Below are positions 34,454-43,446 of a stretch of DNA of 64,000 nt, in pieces. Origin of the DNA: PHAA01 sp964457945 (GTDB taxonomy: Bacteria > Bacillota > Syntrophomonadia > Syntrophomonadales > Syntrophomonadaceae); contig CAYWFX010000002.1 of assembly GCA_964457945.1 (NCBI GenBank), positions 124,001 through 188,000 of the forward strand, in the 5' to 3' direction. A model generated the notes under the pieces. That model saw only the letters and a list, made by a program, of their open reading frames with translations, searched no databases and was not told the origin of the DNA. The position numbers were made by a program, and so were the translations under genes. The number at the start of each line of letters is the position of its first letter. Positions within the stretch are counted from its first letter, which is position 1.

Positions 34454-34996
34454 ATGGCAATTTTATATACTAAAAGACTGATAATGAGACCGTTACAAAT
34501 TGACGACTTGGATGATGTCTTTAATTATGCCTGCACACCAAATGTAGGACCAAATGCAGGTTGGAAACCGCATGAGAGTAAAGAAGAAACACTTGAAATA
34601 ATGAATACTATTTTTTTGAACAAGGAAACAGTGTGGGGAATCGAACCAAAAGAAACCGGAAGAATTATTGGTTCGATAGGTCTAATTGATGACCCGAAAC
34701 GTCAATATGATATGGTGAAAATGATCGGATATGCAATTGGTGAAGCCTATTGGGGCAAAGGATTTATGACAGAGGCTACTAACGAAGTGATTAAATTTGG
34801 CTTTGAGGAATTACATTTGGCAGCAATTTCAGCTTATTGTTTTCCTTTTAACAAACGCTCAAAGAATGTTATAAAGAAGTGTAATTTTGATTATGAGGGG
34901 ACATTGAAAATGGCAGAACAGATATTCAATGGCAATGTTTATGATAATGATTGCTACTTATTGGCTGCACAGAGATACTATCCAAAGAATTTGTGA
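34454..34996 (+). CDS. GNAT N-acetyltransferase (RimJ/RimL-like)
   Basis: 180 residues from the ATG at 34454, behind GAGAGG; an ATG 15 bp upstream overlaps that site. The start TKRLIMRPLQIDDLDDVFNY and the acetyl-CoA motif IGYAIGEAYWGKGFMTEATNEVIKFGFEEL with FPFNKRSKNVIKKCNFDYEGTL mark a RimJ/RimL member. Substrate unknown. It shares little sequence with the acetyltransferase just upstream, so they are not tandem duplicates. Confidence 0.92.
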   Translation: MAILYTKRLIMRPLQIDDLDDVFNYACTPNVGPNAGWKPHESKEETLEIMNTIFLNKETVWGIEPKETGRIIGSIGLIDDPKRQYDMVKMIGYAIGEAYWGKGFMTEATNEVIKFGFEELHLAAISAYCFPFNKRSKNVIKKCNFDYEGTLKMAEQIFNGNVYDNDCYLLAAQRYYPKNL

Positions 34997-35113
34997 GGCA
35001 GAGTTAAGATGGCAACCATAAATATTGCAATCAATTGATGATGTTCAAACAATTAGCCTGATTCATGCACTAAGCTGGAAAGAAGCATAACTGGAGGGGT
35101 AATAGGTAAGCCT

Positions 35114-35965
35114 ATGCTTGATTTTCAAAAAATATTTCATAGTACAACAAAACCTCCTATCTTCGAGACGGGTGATTCTTGTATTTGGACTGAAGATTAT
35201 ATTTCCGAGCAGATGTTGGCTGCTCATTTGAATCCTGATACCGATGCAGCGAGCCGCAAGCACGGAACAATAGAAGCTGCCATCAGGTTCTGGTTGGAAG
35301 AGGGACTAATAAAGCCAGGCGACAGGGTACTGGATATGGGGTGTGGCCCTGGTCTTTATGCAGAGCGTTTGGCGGCAGCAGGAGTTCAAGTCGTAGGCAT
35401 AGATCAGTCAGAATCTTCGCTGTCCTATGCAATGAAACAGGCCGAAGAAAAGAATCTGCTGATTGAGTACCTTTGTATGGACTTTTTAAAGCTTAAGTCT
35501 GAGGAAGAATATGATGCCGTCCTGCAAGTGTTTGGAGAATTTTGCACTCTATCAGATGACAATAGAGATTTGTTTCTAGCCAATATCTATCGAGCTTTGA
35601 AACCTGGTGGAGTATTTTTGATGGATGTTTCAACTCGGAAACTGCGTATGCAGGCTGGCTTAAAAAATAACTGGCACATAGACGAAGGCGGCTTTTGGGG
35701 ACCGGATTGGCATTTGGTTCTGGAAATGGGTTTTGATTATCCACAAAATGATGTCTGGCTGGATCAATATATTGTAGTTGACAATAGCGGGACTACCCGT
35801 ACCTATCGTTGTTGGTTTCATGATTATTCACGGCAAACCTTGTCTTCCGTGGTGGAAACGGCCGGATTTCATCTGGAAGAGATATGGAGCGACTTAAGCG
35901 GAGTACCATATGACAGTCAGTCCGATTGGATTGCGGTAGCCTTGAAAAAGGAAAAGAGGTATTGA
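35114..35965 (+). CDS. Class I SAM-dependent methyltransferase
   Basis: 283 residues. The SAM-binding motif I is VLDMGCGPGLYAERLAAAGVQVVGIDQSE (about 76-105), with YDAVLQVFGEFCTL and LKPGGVFLMDVST as later motifs. The C-terminal part (TYRCWFHDYSRQTLSSVVETAGF) resembles small-molecule methyltransferases. Substrate unknown. It is followed 4 bp later by the next gene, so the two are probably coexpressed. Confidence 0.9.
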   Translation: MLDFQKIFHSTTKPPIFETGDSCIWTEDYISEQMLAAHLNPDTDAASRKHGTIEAAIRFWLEEGLIKPGDRVLDMGCGPGLYAERLAAAGVQVVGIDQSESSLSYAMKQAEEKNLLIEYLCMDFLKLKSEEEYDAVLQVFGEFCTLSDDNRDLFLANIYRALKPGGVFLMDVSTRKLRMQAGLKNNWHIDEGGFWGPDWHLVLEMGFDYPQNDVWLDQYIVVDNSGTTRTYRCWFHDYSRQTLSSVVETAGFHLEEIWSDLSGVPYDSQSDWIAVALKKEKRY

Positions 35966-35969
35966 ATTC

Positions 35970-36560
35970 ATGAGTGAAGTTTTACAAAAGGCTGCAGTAA
36001 ACCAGGACAGAGCCTGGAAAATCATTGAAGACACTAGGATTATAGAAATTTGGGAGTCTATCGGAGCAGAAATTAATCTGGTTGGCTCATTGAAAACAGG
36101 GCTGCTAGCTGACCATCTGGATATAGATTTTCATATTTATACTGATTTATGTAGTATTAGCGAAAGCTTTAAGGCGATATCATTACTTGCAGAAAACAAT
36201 CGGATTAATAAAATAGAATACTCTAACCTGTTAAATGCAGATGATATGTGTCTGGAATGGCATGCTTTATATGAGGACGAGCAAAATGATATCTGGCAAA
36301 TCGATATGATCCATATTGCCAAGGCCTCACCATATGCAGGCGTATTTGAGGAGGTTGCAGAGAGAATACTAGATGCTTTAACCCCTGAGTCTAAAGAAAT
36401 AATTTTGACCATAAAAAATACAGCATGCAGACTAAATAGAAAGGTTCCAGGAATAAATGTTTGCAGAGCGGTGATTGAAGGCAAAGTAAAAACATATTCT
36501 GAATTTCTGGCCTACGAAAGTCAGAACAAAACTGAAGGAATTATTCTATGGAAACCATAA
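35970..36560 (+). CDS. Nucleotidyltransferase-like protein of unknown function
   Basis: 196 residues. NLVGSLKTGLLADHLDIDFHIYTD has the GSxxxG...DxD pattern of the pol-beta nucleotidyltransferase fold, though I cannot place it in a known subfamily. Later, WHALYEDEQNDIWQIDMIHIA supplies a further possible metal Asp. AAAGAGG lies upstream of the ATG. It is tightly linked to the preceding methyltransferase, suggesting a common small-molecule or RNA modification, which is speculative. Confidence 0.6.
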   Translation: MSEVLQKAAVNQDRAWKIIEDTRIIEIWESIGAEINLVGSLKTGLLADHLDIDFHIYTDLCSISESFKAISLLAENNRINKIEYSNLLNADDMCLEWHALYEDEQNDIWQIDMIHIAKASPYAGVFEEVAERILDALTPESKEIILTIKNTACRLNRKVPGINVCRAVIEGKVKTYSEFLAYESQNKTEGIILWKP

Positions 36561-36744
36561 ATCAGTTCGGCAGCACAGTTACACTCGATATTATAATCGA
36601 AAACAATTATCAGTCATTTGTTTAGGCTGCTAACTTCCTATTTTAAATATTAAGCAAATGATATTCTTGATTTAACTGCATTAAACACCCATTATCCATA
36701 TACTCTGATTTGGGGAAGCCGAGGTATCAATGGAGGAATGAATC

Positions 36745-37911
36745 TTGTCGAATAAAAGAACAATGATTGGACTTAATGTATCGGTTTTTTCAATGATGCT
36801 GGGCGTTGGCATGATTATGGCCTTGCTGCCAAAAAGAATCATTGATATCACAGGCTCTGGAGCAACCGTCGGATATCTGGCATCAGCCTTTGCACTCTCA
36901 TACATAATTTTGCAGGTTCCTTTAGGAACTTGGTCTGATAAGATTGGTTTCAAATATTTCTTGTTAATTGGGTATCTATTATGTTTCATGACCGGATTTA
37001 TTTATTACTTCGCAGACAGTTCGATGCTCATATTCTTTGGGCGAGCATTACAAGGGGTAGGGGAAGCACCAATATGGGCATTGGCTCCAGCACTACTGTC
37101 CATCAACTTTCCCCTTTCCAAGGCTAAAGTTATGGGTGTCTACAATGCTACAATTCATCTGGGTCTTACTATAGGCCCATTTTTGGGCATTATTGTTTCA
37201 AAGGTATGGACCAATAACCAAGCGTTTCTATTTTATGCGGTTTCATGTTTAGTAGGTGCAATTATCATTTTATTAACCGTAGATAATGTGAATAAGAGTA
37301 ATGGTCAAATCGAGAGCTCCATAAACTTAAAACATATTATAGAGCTAGCTTCAAATAAAAACACCTTTACAGTCCTGATAGGAATTGCTTTGTACGGAGC
37401 TGGGTATGGAATATTTTTAACGACTATTCCAGCATTTTTGATAAGTGTTAAATTTTTAAGCCAAACATCAGTCGGAGTGTTTTTCTCTTTATTTTATCTG
37501 GCCATAAGTCTGTCTCAAATAGTTACTGGTGGACTGTCAGATAAAATGGGCAGGGAAATATTTATGATATTCGGCTTAATAATAGCTGCGGCAGGAATAT
37601 TTATATTCCCAGGATTAGGTCAGCCGTGGATACTTGTCATATTAGCACTTGCAAGTTTCGGGTTAGGCGTATTTTATTTATCATCCATGGCCTATTTAAA
37701 TGAAGTTGTACCAAATTCACTTAAAGGAACCATCTCTGGTGCCTATTATTTGTTTTGGGGAATTGGATTCTTCTTTGGTCCGCTGGTAGTTGGTAAACTT
37801 GGAGAGCTATCTGGACATAACCTGGGTTTCTTTATGTACTCGCTGGTTCTGATAGTAGAAGCCATTACAATGATATTCTTATACCAGAGGGTTAAATTGA
37901 GATACAATTGA
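36745..37911 (+). CDS. MFS transporter
   Basis: 388 residues from TTG with TGGAGGA upstream. Twelve hydrophobic helices; the loop 2-3 motif reads LGTWSDKIGFKYFLL and the repeat in the second half GGLSDKMGREIFMIF. Likely a proton-coupled exporter of drugs or metabolites. No regulator is adjacent; substrate unknown. Confidence 0.92.
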   Translation: MSNKRTMIGLNVSVFSMMLGVGMIMALLPKRIIDITGSGATVGYLASAFALSYIILQVPLGTWSDKIGFKYFLLIGYLLCFMTGFIYYFADSSMLIFFGRALQGVGEAPIWALAPALLSINFPLSKAKVMGVYNATIHLGLTIGPFLGIIVSKVWTNNQAFLFYAVSCLVGAIIILLTVDNVNKSNGQIESSINLKHIIELASNKNTFTVLIGIALYGAGYGIFLTTIPAFLISVKFLSQTSVGVFFSLFYLAISLSQIVTGGLSDKMGREIFMIFGLIIAAAGIFIFPGLGQPWILVILALASFGLGVFYLSSMAYLNEVVPNSLKGTISGAYYLFWGIGFFFGPLVVGKLGELSGHNLGFFMYSLVLIVEAITMIFLYQRVKLRYN

Positions 37912-37987
37912 AACACCCTATTAGAATTTATTGATTTGATTATATAACTCTCATTTTTTATAAAACGCTAAAACATAAGGAGAAAAA

Positions 37988-38479
37988 ATGGATAATCCAC
38001 AAGAACAAGTATTCAAAGTGTTGAATGCTTTAAATATTGATTACCAGCTTATTAATCATCCGGCTGCTTTTACAGTGGAAGATATGGATAAAATGGATAT
38101 GAACCGATATGGAGACGGGTGTAAAAACCTGTTTTTACGTGATGACAAAGGCAAGCGGCATTTCCTGGTGGTTCTACACAAAGACAAAAATGCCGATTTA
38201 AAGAGTATTCAAGAGCAACTGGGTTGCACCAGATTAGGCTTTGCTTCCGAAGAAAGGCTTTTTAAATACTTGCATCTTCGTAAAGGGGAAGTAACTCCGC
38301 TGGGCATAATTAATGATGCTGACGCTTCTGTAGAGGTAGTGGTGGACAAAGATTTAGTAGGAAAAAACAAGCTTGGGGTTCATCCCAACGACAATACTGC
38401 TACCGTATGGCTCTCTTTTGATGCTTTGAAAAAAATCATCGAACAAAATGGCAATAAGATTCACTTTGTAACTATTTAA
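37988..38479 (+). CDS. Prolyl-tRNA editing protein (ProX/YbaK-like)
   Basis: 163 residues. The YbaK/ProRS editing fold shows HPAAFTVEDM, KNLFLRDDKGKRHFLVVL and TPLGIINDADASVEVVVDKDL with HPNDNTATVWLSFDAL. Members hydrolyse mischarged Ala-tRNA-Pro in trans. The intact family length supports function. Its first 38 codons and ribosome site are duplicated at 53808, fused to another gene. Confidence 0.92.
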   Translation: MDNPQEQVFKVLNALNIDYQLINHPAAFTVEDMDKMDMNRYGDGCKNLFLRDDKGKRHFLVVLHKDKNADLKSIQEQLGCTRLGFASEERLFKYLHLRKGEVTPLGIINDADASVEVVVDKDLVGKNKLGVHPNDNTATVWLSFDALKKIIEQNGNKIHFVTI

Positions 38480-38538
38480 ACTTTTAGTAATTGTTAGTAC
38501 GGATATCTACACTCAAGAATTATAAAGGAGCATAGCCA

Positions 38539-38610
38539 ATGAAGCATGAATGGAAAAAGCAAGAGAAGAATATTGTTAATGTGCGTAACAACATAAATAA
38601 TGCTCACTAA
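38539..38610 (+). pseudogene. N-terminal stub, possibly of a GyrI-like protein
   Basis: ATG with AAGGAG upstream and a 23-codon frame MKHEWKKQEKNIVNVRNNIN ending at TAA. The first residues resemble the N-terminus of GyrI-like small-molecule-binding proteins (MKYEWKKxEKxLY). Nothing of the domain follows, so it is probably a relic. Confidence 0.45.
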
Positions 38611-38625
38611 ACAAGGGGAGTTACG

Positions 38626-39489
38626 ATGAAGAAAAAATACTTATCCGGGCTGCTCGCAATGGCCTTATGGATTGCCCTGGTACCAGTTGCCTTTGCAACG
38701 CCGATCACTTTTCAGGCTACCGTACCCACATTTGATGTCACTTTAAACGGCGTGACTGTAGACAACAGCTATCGCCAGTACCCGCTGTTGGTGTACAAAG
38801 ACATTACTTATTTTCCGATAACCTATGATGACTGCCGTTTCCTGGGCCTATCCACAGACTGGTCCAGCGCTACAGGTCTAAGCATTGAAAAAACAGCAGT
38901 GAGTTCGTATGCCTTTGAACAGACGTTAAATCTGGCAAAGAACAATAACAGCTATCAGGTAGGCATAGCCCAATTCCCCATCAAATTGAATGGAACCAGC
39001 ATTGATAACAAGCAGGAATCTTACCCGCTCTTGCTTTTCCGAGGCATCACCTATTTCCCACTTACTTGGCAATTTGTCGTTGACCAATTTGGATGGTCCT
39101 ATGACTTCAATCTGCAAAAAGGCCTGATGATCACTAGCTATGCCCTACCACCAAGCGATGGTAACCATCATCAGCCCATTAAGGTGACCCATCAATTTAA
39201 TGATGTATCAGTTCATATCCTATACAACTGGTTTAAACCAGCAGCCAACAATCTAACCATTGAAAGAAATGATACAGTCGCAGCATTAGGAGATCCTCAA
39301 TATGCTTATGGATATACGCTTGTTAGCTCGAAAGATGAACACGGCTTCAACAGGCAATGGCAGATGGACAGCGAAATGAGTTTACTGGACGATTGGCTCT
39401 ATACTACAGCAGCAATACCAGGTAAAAGCACCACCAGCACGCCATGTAAAATCAATATCATAACAAATGAAACAATACTTACAGAATAA
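38626..39489 (+). CDS. Secreted protein with copper-amine-oxidase-N-like stalk repeats
   Basis: 287 residues. The signal peptide KKKYLSGLLAMALWIALVPVAFA is cleaved after about 25 residues. Two repeats follow: VTLNGVTVDNSYRQYPLLVYKDITYFPITYDDCRFLGLSTDW and IKLNGTSIDNKQESYPLLLFRGITYFPLTWQFV.QFGWSYDF, the pattern of stalk (Cu_amine_oxidN1-like) domains in secreted Clostridia proteins. The C-terminal 100 residues are unassigned. It is exported, perhaps binding the cell envelope. GGGGAG precedes the ATG. Confidence 0.75.
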   Translation: MKKKYLSGLLAMALWIALVPVAFATPITFQATVPTFDVTLNGVTVDNSYRQYPLLVYKDITYFPITYDDCRFLGLSTDWSSATGLSIEKTAVSSYAFEQTLNLAKNNNSYQVGIAQFPIKLNGTSIDNKQESYPLLLFRGITYFPLTWQFVVDQFGWSYDFNLQKGLMITSYALPPSDGNHHQPIKVTHQFNDVSVHILYNWFKPAANNLTIERNDTVAALGDPQYAYGYTLVSSKDEHGFNRQWQMDSEMSLLDDWLYTTAAIPGKSTTSTPCKINIITNETILTE

Positions 39490-39621
39490 TTACCTGCACA
39501 ATACCAAGGCTTAGAAAAATAAGCATGAAAAAGCTAATAGTGGGAAGTTGAGATTAGCAAAAAAAACTATTAAAGATTATTTATATAACACAAAGATAGA
39601 CAGGAATTTTGTTACACAGTT

Positions 39622-39648
39622 GTTACACAGGGACGTTGTTTGTGTAAC
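39622..39648. repeat. GTTACACA hairpin in the cassette region
   Basis: GTTACACA (39622-39629) pairs with TGTGTAAC (39641-39648) around an 11-nt loop; another GTTACACAG lies 11 bp upstream. No T run follows, so a terminator role is doubtful. This hairpin, AAAGCTTCTAGCTTT just after it and the repeat at 39727 fill the 308-bp gap before the next gene. Confidence 0.55.
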
Positions 39649-39726
39649 ACCGCAAAGCTTCTAGCTTTGTTACAGAAAGAACCTCCCTATGTATCTCTAT
39701 GTATCCCGCATATTTGATTCTGCCCA

Positions 39727-39785
39727 TTAGGCTAATAATGCGAAGCCCGGATATAAGTCATGAGATACTAATTATTTATATTAGG
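39727..39785 (+). repeat. Intergenic cassette repeat, copy 3
   Basis: TTAGGCTAATAATGCGAAGC, then CCGGATATAAGTCATGAG and ACTAATTATTTATATTAGG. The centre matches 33233-33286 and the right end matches 33793-33852. It again stops at the ribosome site of an acetyltransferase gene. Confidence 0.75.
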
Positions 39786-39797
39786 CGGTGTTAAAAT

Positions 39798-40193
39798 ATG
39801 CAGAAAATTCACTATAGAACAAACGATAATGAACTTGATACTGCTGTTTTTATAAATATGGCAAATCAAGTATGGGCGGGCAATTATCATCAACAATATA
39901 CGAAAGAAGCATTGGAAAAGACAATAAATACAACCGCTTGGGATAATGAAAAATTGGTAGGTTGTGTCAGAGTATTAACTGATGGCTATTTCTTTGGTAC
40001 TATAACAGAAATTCTTGTTTTACCTGAATATCAAAAGCAAGGGATCGGAGAAAAACTAATGTCACTTGCATTTGAAACATCGCCAACTTCTTTGTTTTTT
40101 GGAGCGCAGCCGGAAGCCATAGCTTTTTATGAAAAAATCGGTTATGAAAAATCACTCCAATCGTTTAGTAAAAATAAACCGCGAAAACGATAA
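39798..40193 (+). CDS. GNAT N-acetyltransferase
   Basis: 131 residues, a short GNAT fold. Motif A is ITEILVLPEYQKQGIGEKLMSLAFE, followed by SLFFGAQPEAIAFYEKIGYEKSLQSF. Substrate unknown. Its promoter or boundary is formed by repeat copy 3. Confidence 0.92.
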   Translation: MQKIHYRTNDNELDTAVFINMANQVWAGNYHQQYTKEALEKTINTTAWDNEKLVGCVRVLTDGYFFGTITEILVLPEYQKQGIGEKLMSLAFETSPTSLFFGAQPEAIAFYEKIGYEKSLQSFSKNKPRKR

Positions 40194-40275
40194 TTTTCGC
40201 AGTATGAGCATATTAGGAAGTTGAGTTGAATTTATTAACTGCCCATTATCCAATATTTTAAGAAGGAGCACATAC

Positions 40276-40884
40276 ATGAATATTACACTTCGAATAGAGG
40301 AAGAGAAAGATTTTAGAGTAGTAGAAAATCTGACTAGAGAGGCATTTTGGAATGTTTATAAACCAGGCTGCAACGAGCATTTTATTTTGCACAAATTGAG
40401 AAGTTCCCAAGCATTTATACAAGAACTTGACTTTGTTGCAGAGCTTGGCAGAGAAATCGTTGGAAATATTGTATATAGCAAAGCTATCGTTGTAGATAAT
40501 GCAGGTACTAAGCAAGAAGTAATTGGATTTGGACCAATTAGTGTTTTACCGTCCTGCCAAAGGCAGGGAGTTGGTTCAAAACTAATTGAACATACTGTTG
40601 AAATTGCAAAAGAAATGGGATTTAAAGCCATTATTATTTTTGGAGATCCCTCCTATTACCATCGTTTTGGATTTGTAAATGCAGAAAAATTTGATATACA
40701 TACAGCTGAAGGAGAAAACTTTGACCCATTTATGGTAAAAGAATTGTATGCTGGAAGTCTCCAAGGAATAACGGGCAAGTTTTTTGAGGACGAAGCTTTC
40801 AATGTAAGCGAAGAAGAATTTGAATTGTATGACAAAGAGTTTCCAACCAAGGAAAAGAAAGTTACTGATACACAGTTATTTTAA
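40276..40884 (+). CDS. GNAT N-acetyltransferase (YhbS-like)
   Basis: 202 residues. The acetyl-CoA motif is FGPISVLPSCQRQGVGSKLIEHTVEIAKEMGFKAIIIFGDPSYYHRFGFVNAEKF, characteristic of the COG3153 (YhbS) group. The C-terminal DEAFNVSEEEFELYDKEFPTKEK is typical of clostridial members. Substrate unknown. AAGGAG precedes the ATG. Confidence 0.92.
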   Translation: MNITLRIEEEKDFRVVENLTREAFWNVYKPGCNEHFILHKLRSSQAFIQELDFVAELGREIVGNIVYSKAIVVDNAGTKQEVIGFGPISVLPSCQRQGVGSKLIEHTVEIAKEMGFKAIIIFGDPSYYHRFGFVNAEKFDIHTAEGENFDPFMVKELYAGSLQGITGKFFEDEAFNVSEEEFELYDKEFPTKEKKVTDTQLF

Positions 40885-40892
40885 TAGCTATA

Positions 40893-41195
40893 ATGAGCTC
40901 CCGTATTGTTTTACATCAATGCAAAGAGGATAGCTTGAATATTGAAGAAAAGGTGGATTTTGCACTTGCCTTTTGGATGGTTCACGAGGTTCCTAATCCC
41001 AGAAACTTCTTTGATGATATTGCTAGTATACTTAAACTAAACGGACTCTTTATGTTGGTAGAGCCCAAGGCACATACGAATGCCACCAAGTTCCAAGCCG
41101 AAATTACCGCCGCTTGTGAAGCGGGTTTAAAACCATGTAAAAGAAAGTGGGCTTCTGGATTGATAATCATAGAGAATCACCTGATTTCAATGTGA
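40893..41195 (+). pseudogene. Truncated SAM methyltransferase
   Basis: The frame reads IVLHQCKEDSLNIEEKVDFALAFWMVHEVPNPRNFFDDIASILKLNGLFMLVEPK, the middle and later part of a class I methyltransferase. The SAM-binding motif I is missing upstream, and the last 15 residues (KWASGLIIIENHLISM) look frameshifted. It lies 8 bp after the acetyltransferase. Most likely a remnant, although an ATG is present. Confidence 0.75.
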
Positions 41196-41239
41196 TGGTG
41201 AGCGCCTATCAAACACAGTAAATAGCGGAGGAAGCAAAA

Positions 41240-42154
41240 ATGAAATACTTAGTAATCGGAGCCGGAGGTACAGGCGGAAGTATCGGAGCATTTATGACAG
41301 AGGCGGGTAAGGATGTTACCGTAATCGCCAGAGGAAAACATCTGGAGGCGATTCAAAGAAATGGTTTGAAAATGGAGACGTCATGCAAAGGAAATTATAC
41401 AGTCCGTCCCATGAAGGCTTTTGATATGGATAATTACAACGAACAGCCAGATGTAATATTTAACTGTGTAAAAGGCTATTCCTGGGAGGATACCATTCCT
41501 TTTATCAAAAGAGTAGCTCATAAAGATACTGTTGTAATTCCTGTGTTAAATATCTATGGCACTGGGGGCAAGATGCAGGAACTGCTGCCGGATTTATTAG
41601 TGACAGATGGATGTATTTATATAGCTGCAGAGATTAAAGAGGCCGGCACTATCTTGCAGAATGGGGATATTTTCCGGGTGGTATACGGTGTGAGAAAACC
41701 GGAGGAGTACCGGCCTGTTCTTGAACGGGTGGCCGAAGATCTGAAGGACAGCGGTATCTCTGGTATTGTATCGGATAACATCAGAAGAGATGCACTGCAG
41801 AAATTCTCCTATGTGTCCCCTATGGCTGCCTGCGGCGCATATTATGATATTGATGCTGGAATAGCTCAGCAGGAAGGAAAAGTAAGGGATACTTTTATTG
41901 CGCTGATGCGGGAGATTAATGCACTATCTCAGGCTATGGACATACACTTTGCTGTAGATATCGTGGAAACCAATCTGGAGATTCTGGGCAATCTGTCACC
42001 CAAAGCTTCTACTTCCATGCAGAGGGATTTAAAACAGGGTAAGAATTCCGAGATTGACGGTCTCATATTTGAAGTAGTGCGTTTGGGCAGACAGTATGGT
42101 ATGCATGTACCCACTTATGAAATAATTGCAAAAAGATTTGGATTTAAAGTCTGA
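41240..42154 (+). CDS. Ketopantoate reductase family protein
   Basis: 304 residues. The N-terminal NAD(P)-binding Rossmann motif VIGAGGTGGSIGAFMTEAGKDVTVIARGKHLEAIQRNGL is followed by FNCVKGYSWEDTIPFI; the C-terminal ApbA_C domain contains SYVSPMAACGAYYD and the KASTSMQRDLKQGKNSEIDGL signature. It likely reduces 2-dehydropantoate or a related 2-oxo acid with NADPH. A second, different member is at 55900. GGAGGAAG precedes the ATG. Confidence 0.9.
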   Translation: MKYLVIGAGGTGGSIGAFMTEAGKDVTVIARGKHLEAIQRNGLKMETSCKGNYTVRPMKAFDMDNYNEQPDVIFNCVKGYSWEDTIPFIKRVAHKDTVVIPVLNIYGTGGKMQELLPDLLVTDGCIYIAAEIKEAGTILQNGDIFRVVYGVRKPEEYRPVLERVAEDLKDSGISGIVSDNIRRDALQKFSYVSPMAACGAYYDIDAGIAQQEGKVRDTFIALMREINALSQAMDIHFAVDIVETNLEILGNLSPKASTSMQRDLKQGKNSEIDGLIFEVVRLGRQYGMHVPTYEIIAKRFGFKV

Positions 42155-42286
42155 GACCAGCTGTTTGATGAATAATTGAAATAGCTTATTAGATGATAGT
42201 GTGAATATCTACAATGTAAGGAGCGTACTAAGGTGGTCAACTATAATGTTTAAACAACAGATATCGTGGATTGGAGGAAAAGTAAT

Positions 42287-42913
42287 TTGGAAATTATAAA
42301 TTTGGATACATGGGAACGGACAACACATTATAAATTTTTCAAGAGAATGGATTATCCTCATTACAATATATGTGTGAATATTGATATTACAAACTTCTTG
42401 GCAAATACTAAAGAAAAGAAAATTCCTTTTTATTACGCTATGATTTATGCAGCAACCTATGCATTAAATCAAGTAGAGGAATTTCGGTACCGTATTAGAG
42501 GAGAGCAAGTTGTTTTGCATAATATGATACATCCTTCTTTTACTGATATGTCAGACGGTACTGATTTATTCAAAATGGTAACGGTTTATATGGAAAAATC
42601 CATTTCAGACTTTACTAAAAAGGCAAAAGAAAAGTCTGACAATCAAACGGATTATTTTATTATTAGAGACGTGGAAGGACGAGATGATTTAACATATATT
42701 ACTTGTATTCCGTGGGTGTCATTTACACATCTTTCACACACCATATCGTTTAATAAAGATGATTCTATACCAAGACTGGCGTGGGGAAAGCACTTTAAAG
42801 AGGGTGATAAAATATTATTACCATTTTCAGTACAAGCTCACCATTCTTTTGTAGATGGTATTCACATGGGAAGATACATTGATTGTTTACAAGAATACCT
42901 TGACGAATTTTAG
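42287..42913 (+). CDS. Chloramphenicol acetyltransferase-like (CatA family)
   Basis: 208 residues from the TTG at 42287 behind TTGGAGG; the upstream GTG overlaps that site. INLDTWERTTHYKFF and the catalytic HHSFVDGIHMGRYI (His near 187) match CAT trimeric acyltransferases, along with FTDMSDGTDLFKMVTVYM and IPWVSFTHLSH. The classical CAT substrate region differs, so chloramphenicol acetylation is possible but not proven. The gene ends within a GNAT remnant. Confidence 0.85.
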   Translation: MEIINLDTWERTTHYKFFKRMDYPHYNICVNIDITNFLANTKEKKIPFYYAMIYAATYALNQVEEFRYRIRGEQVVLHNMIHPSFTDMSDGTDLFKMVTVYMEKSISDFTKKAKEKSDNQTDYFIIRDVEGRDDLTYITCIPWVSFTHLSHTISFNKDDSIPRLAWGKHFKEGDKILLPFSVQAHHSFVDGIHMGRYIDCLQEYLDEF

Positions 42914-43029
42914 AACTCGGATTCAAAGCTGAAGGCATACTGAGAGAATACGAATTTGCTCAGGGGAAACTTCAGGACCAGGTTGTTCTGGCTTTACTGA
43001 GAAAAGAATGGGAAAACTTAGCTGGTTAG
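42913..43029 (+). pseudogene. C-terminal remnant of a GNAT acetyltransferase
   Basis: From 42913 a frame with no start reads ELGFKAEGILREYEFAQGKL and then DQVVLALLRKEWENLAG, ending in TAG. This is the typical last 38 residues of RimJ/RimL acetyltransferases (GFKxEGILREH...G...D...LLRxEW). It begins at the last base of the CAT-like stop codon, so a deletion or insertion probably joined the two. Confidence 0.8.
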
Positions 43030-43129
43030 GCTGACACATTATGTAATTGAACTATCTATTTCGGACTGGCAGGAAAATTATTATAAATAAAATGCAATTT
43101 AACGAATGAATTACTGATGGAGGACAAGC

Positions 43130-43351
43130 ATGAATCAAAGTGAAATCAAAATCGGAAAGAAGTACCGTCATTTTAAAGGTAATGAATACCTGATTCTGCA
43201 TCTGGCCAAACACTCTGAAACCATGGAGCCTCTGGTGGTTTACCAGGCGCTGTATGGTGACTATGGTGTCTGGGTTAGACCTCTTCAAATATTCCTAGAA
43301 CAAATAGAAGTCAACGGCATCATGGTTAACAGGTTTGATGAGATGGAGTAA
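43130..43351 (+). CDS. DUF1653 domain protein
   Basis: 73 residues. It matches the DUF1653 pattern KIGKKYRHFKGNEYLILHLAKHSETMEPLVVYQALYGDYGVWVRPLQIF, nearly full length. Small cytoplasmic protein of unknown function. TGGAGGAC precedes the ATG. Confidence 0.9.
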   Translation: MNQSEIKIGKKYRHFKGNEYLILHLAKHSETMEPLVVYQALYGDYGVWVRPLQIFLEQIEVNGIMVNRFDEME

Positions 43352-43446
43352 CCTGACAGCACTCTTGTTGCATGCATTCAAAGGGCCAAAATGGCTTATT
43401 GTCCAAGTTTACTTTGGACCGAATTTAGCCGGGAGATGAATTTAAA

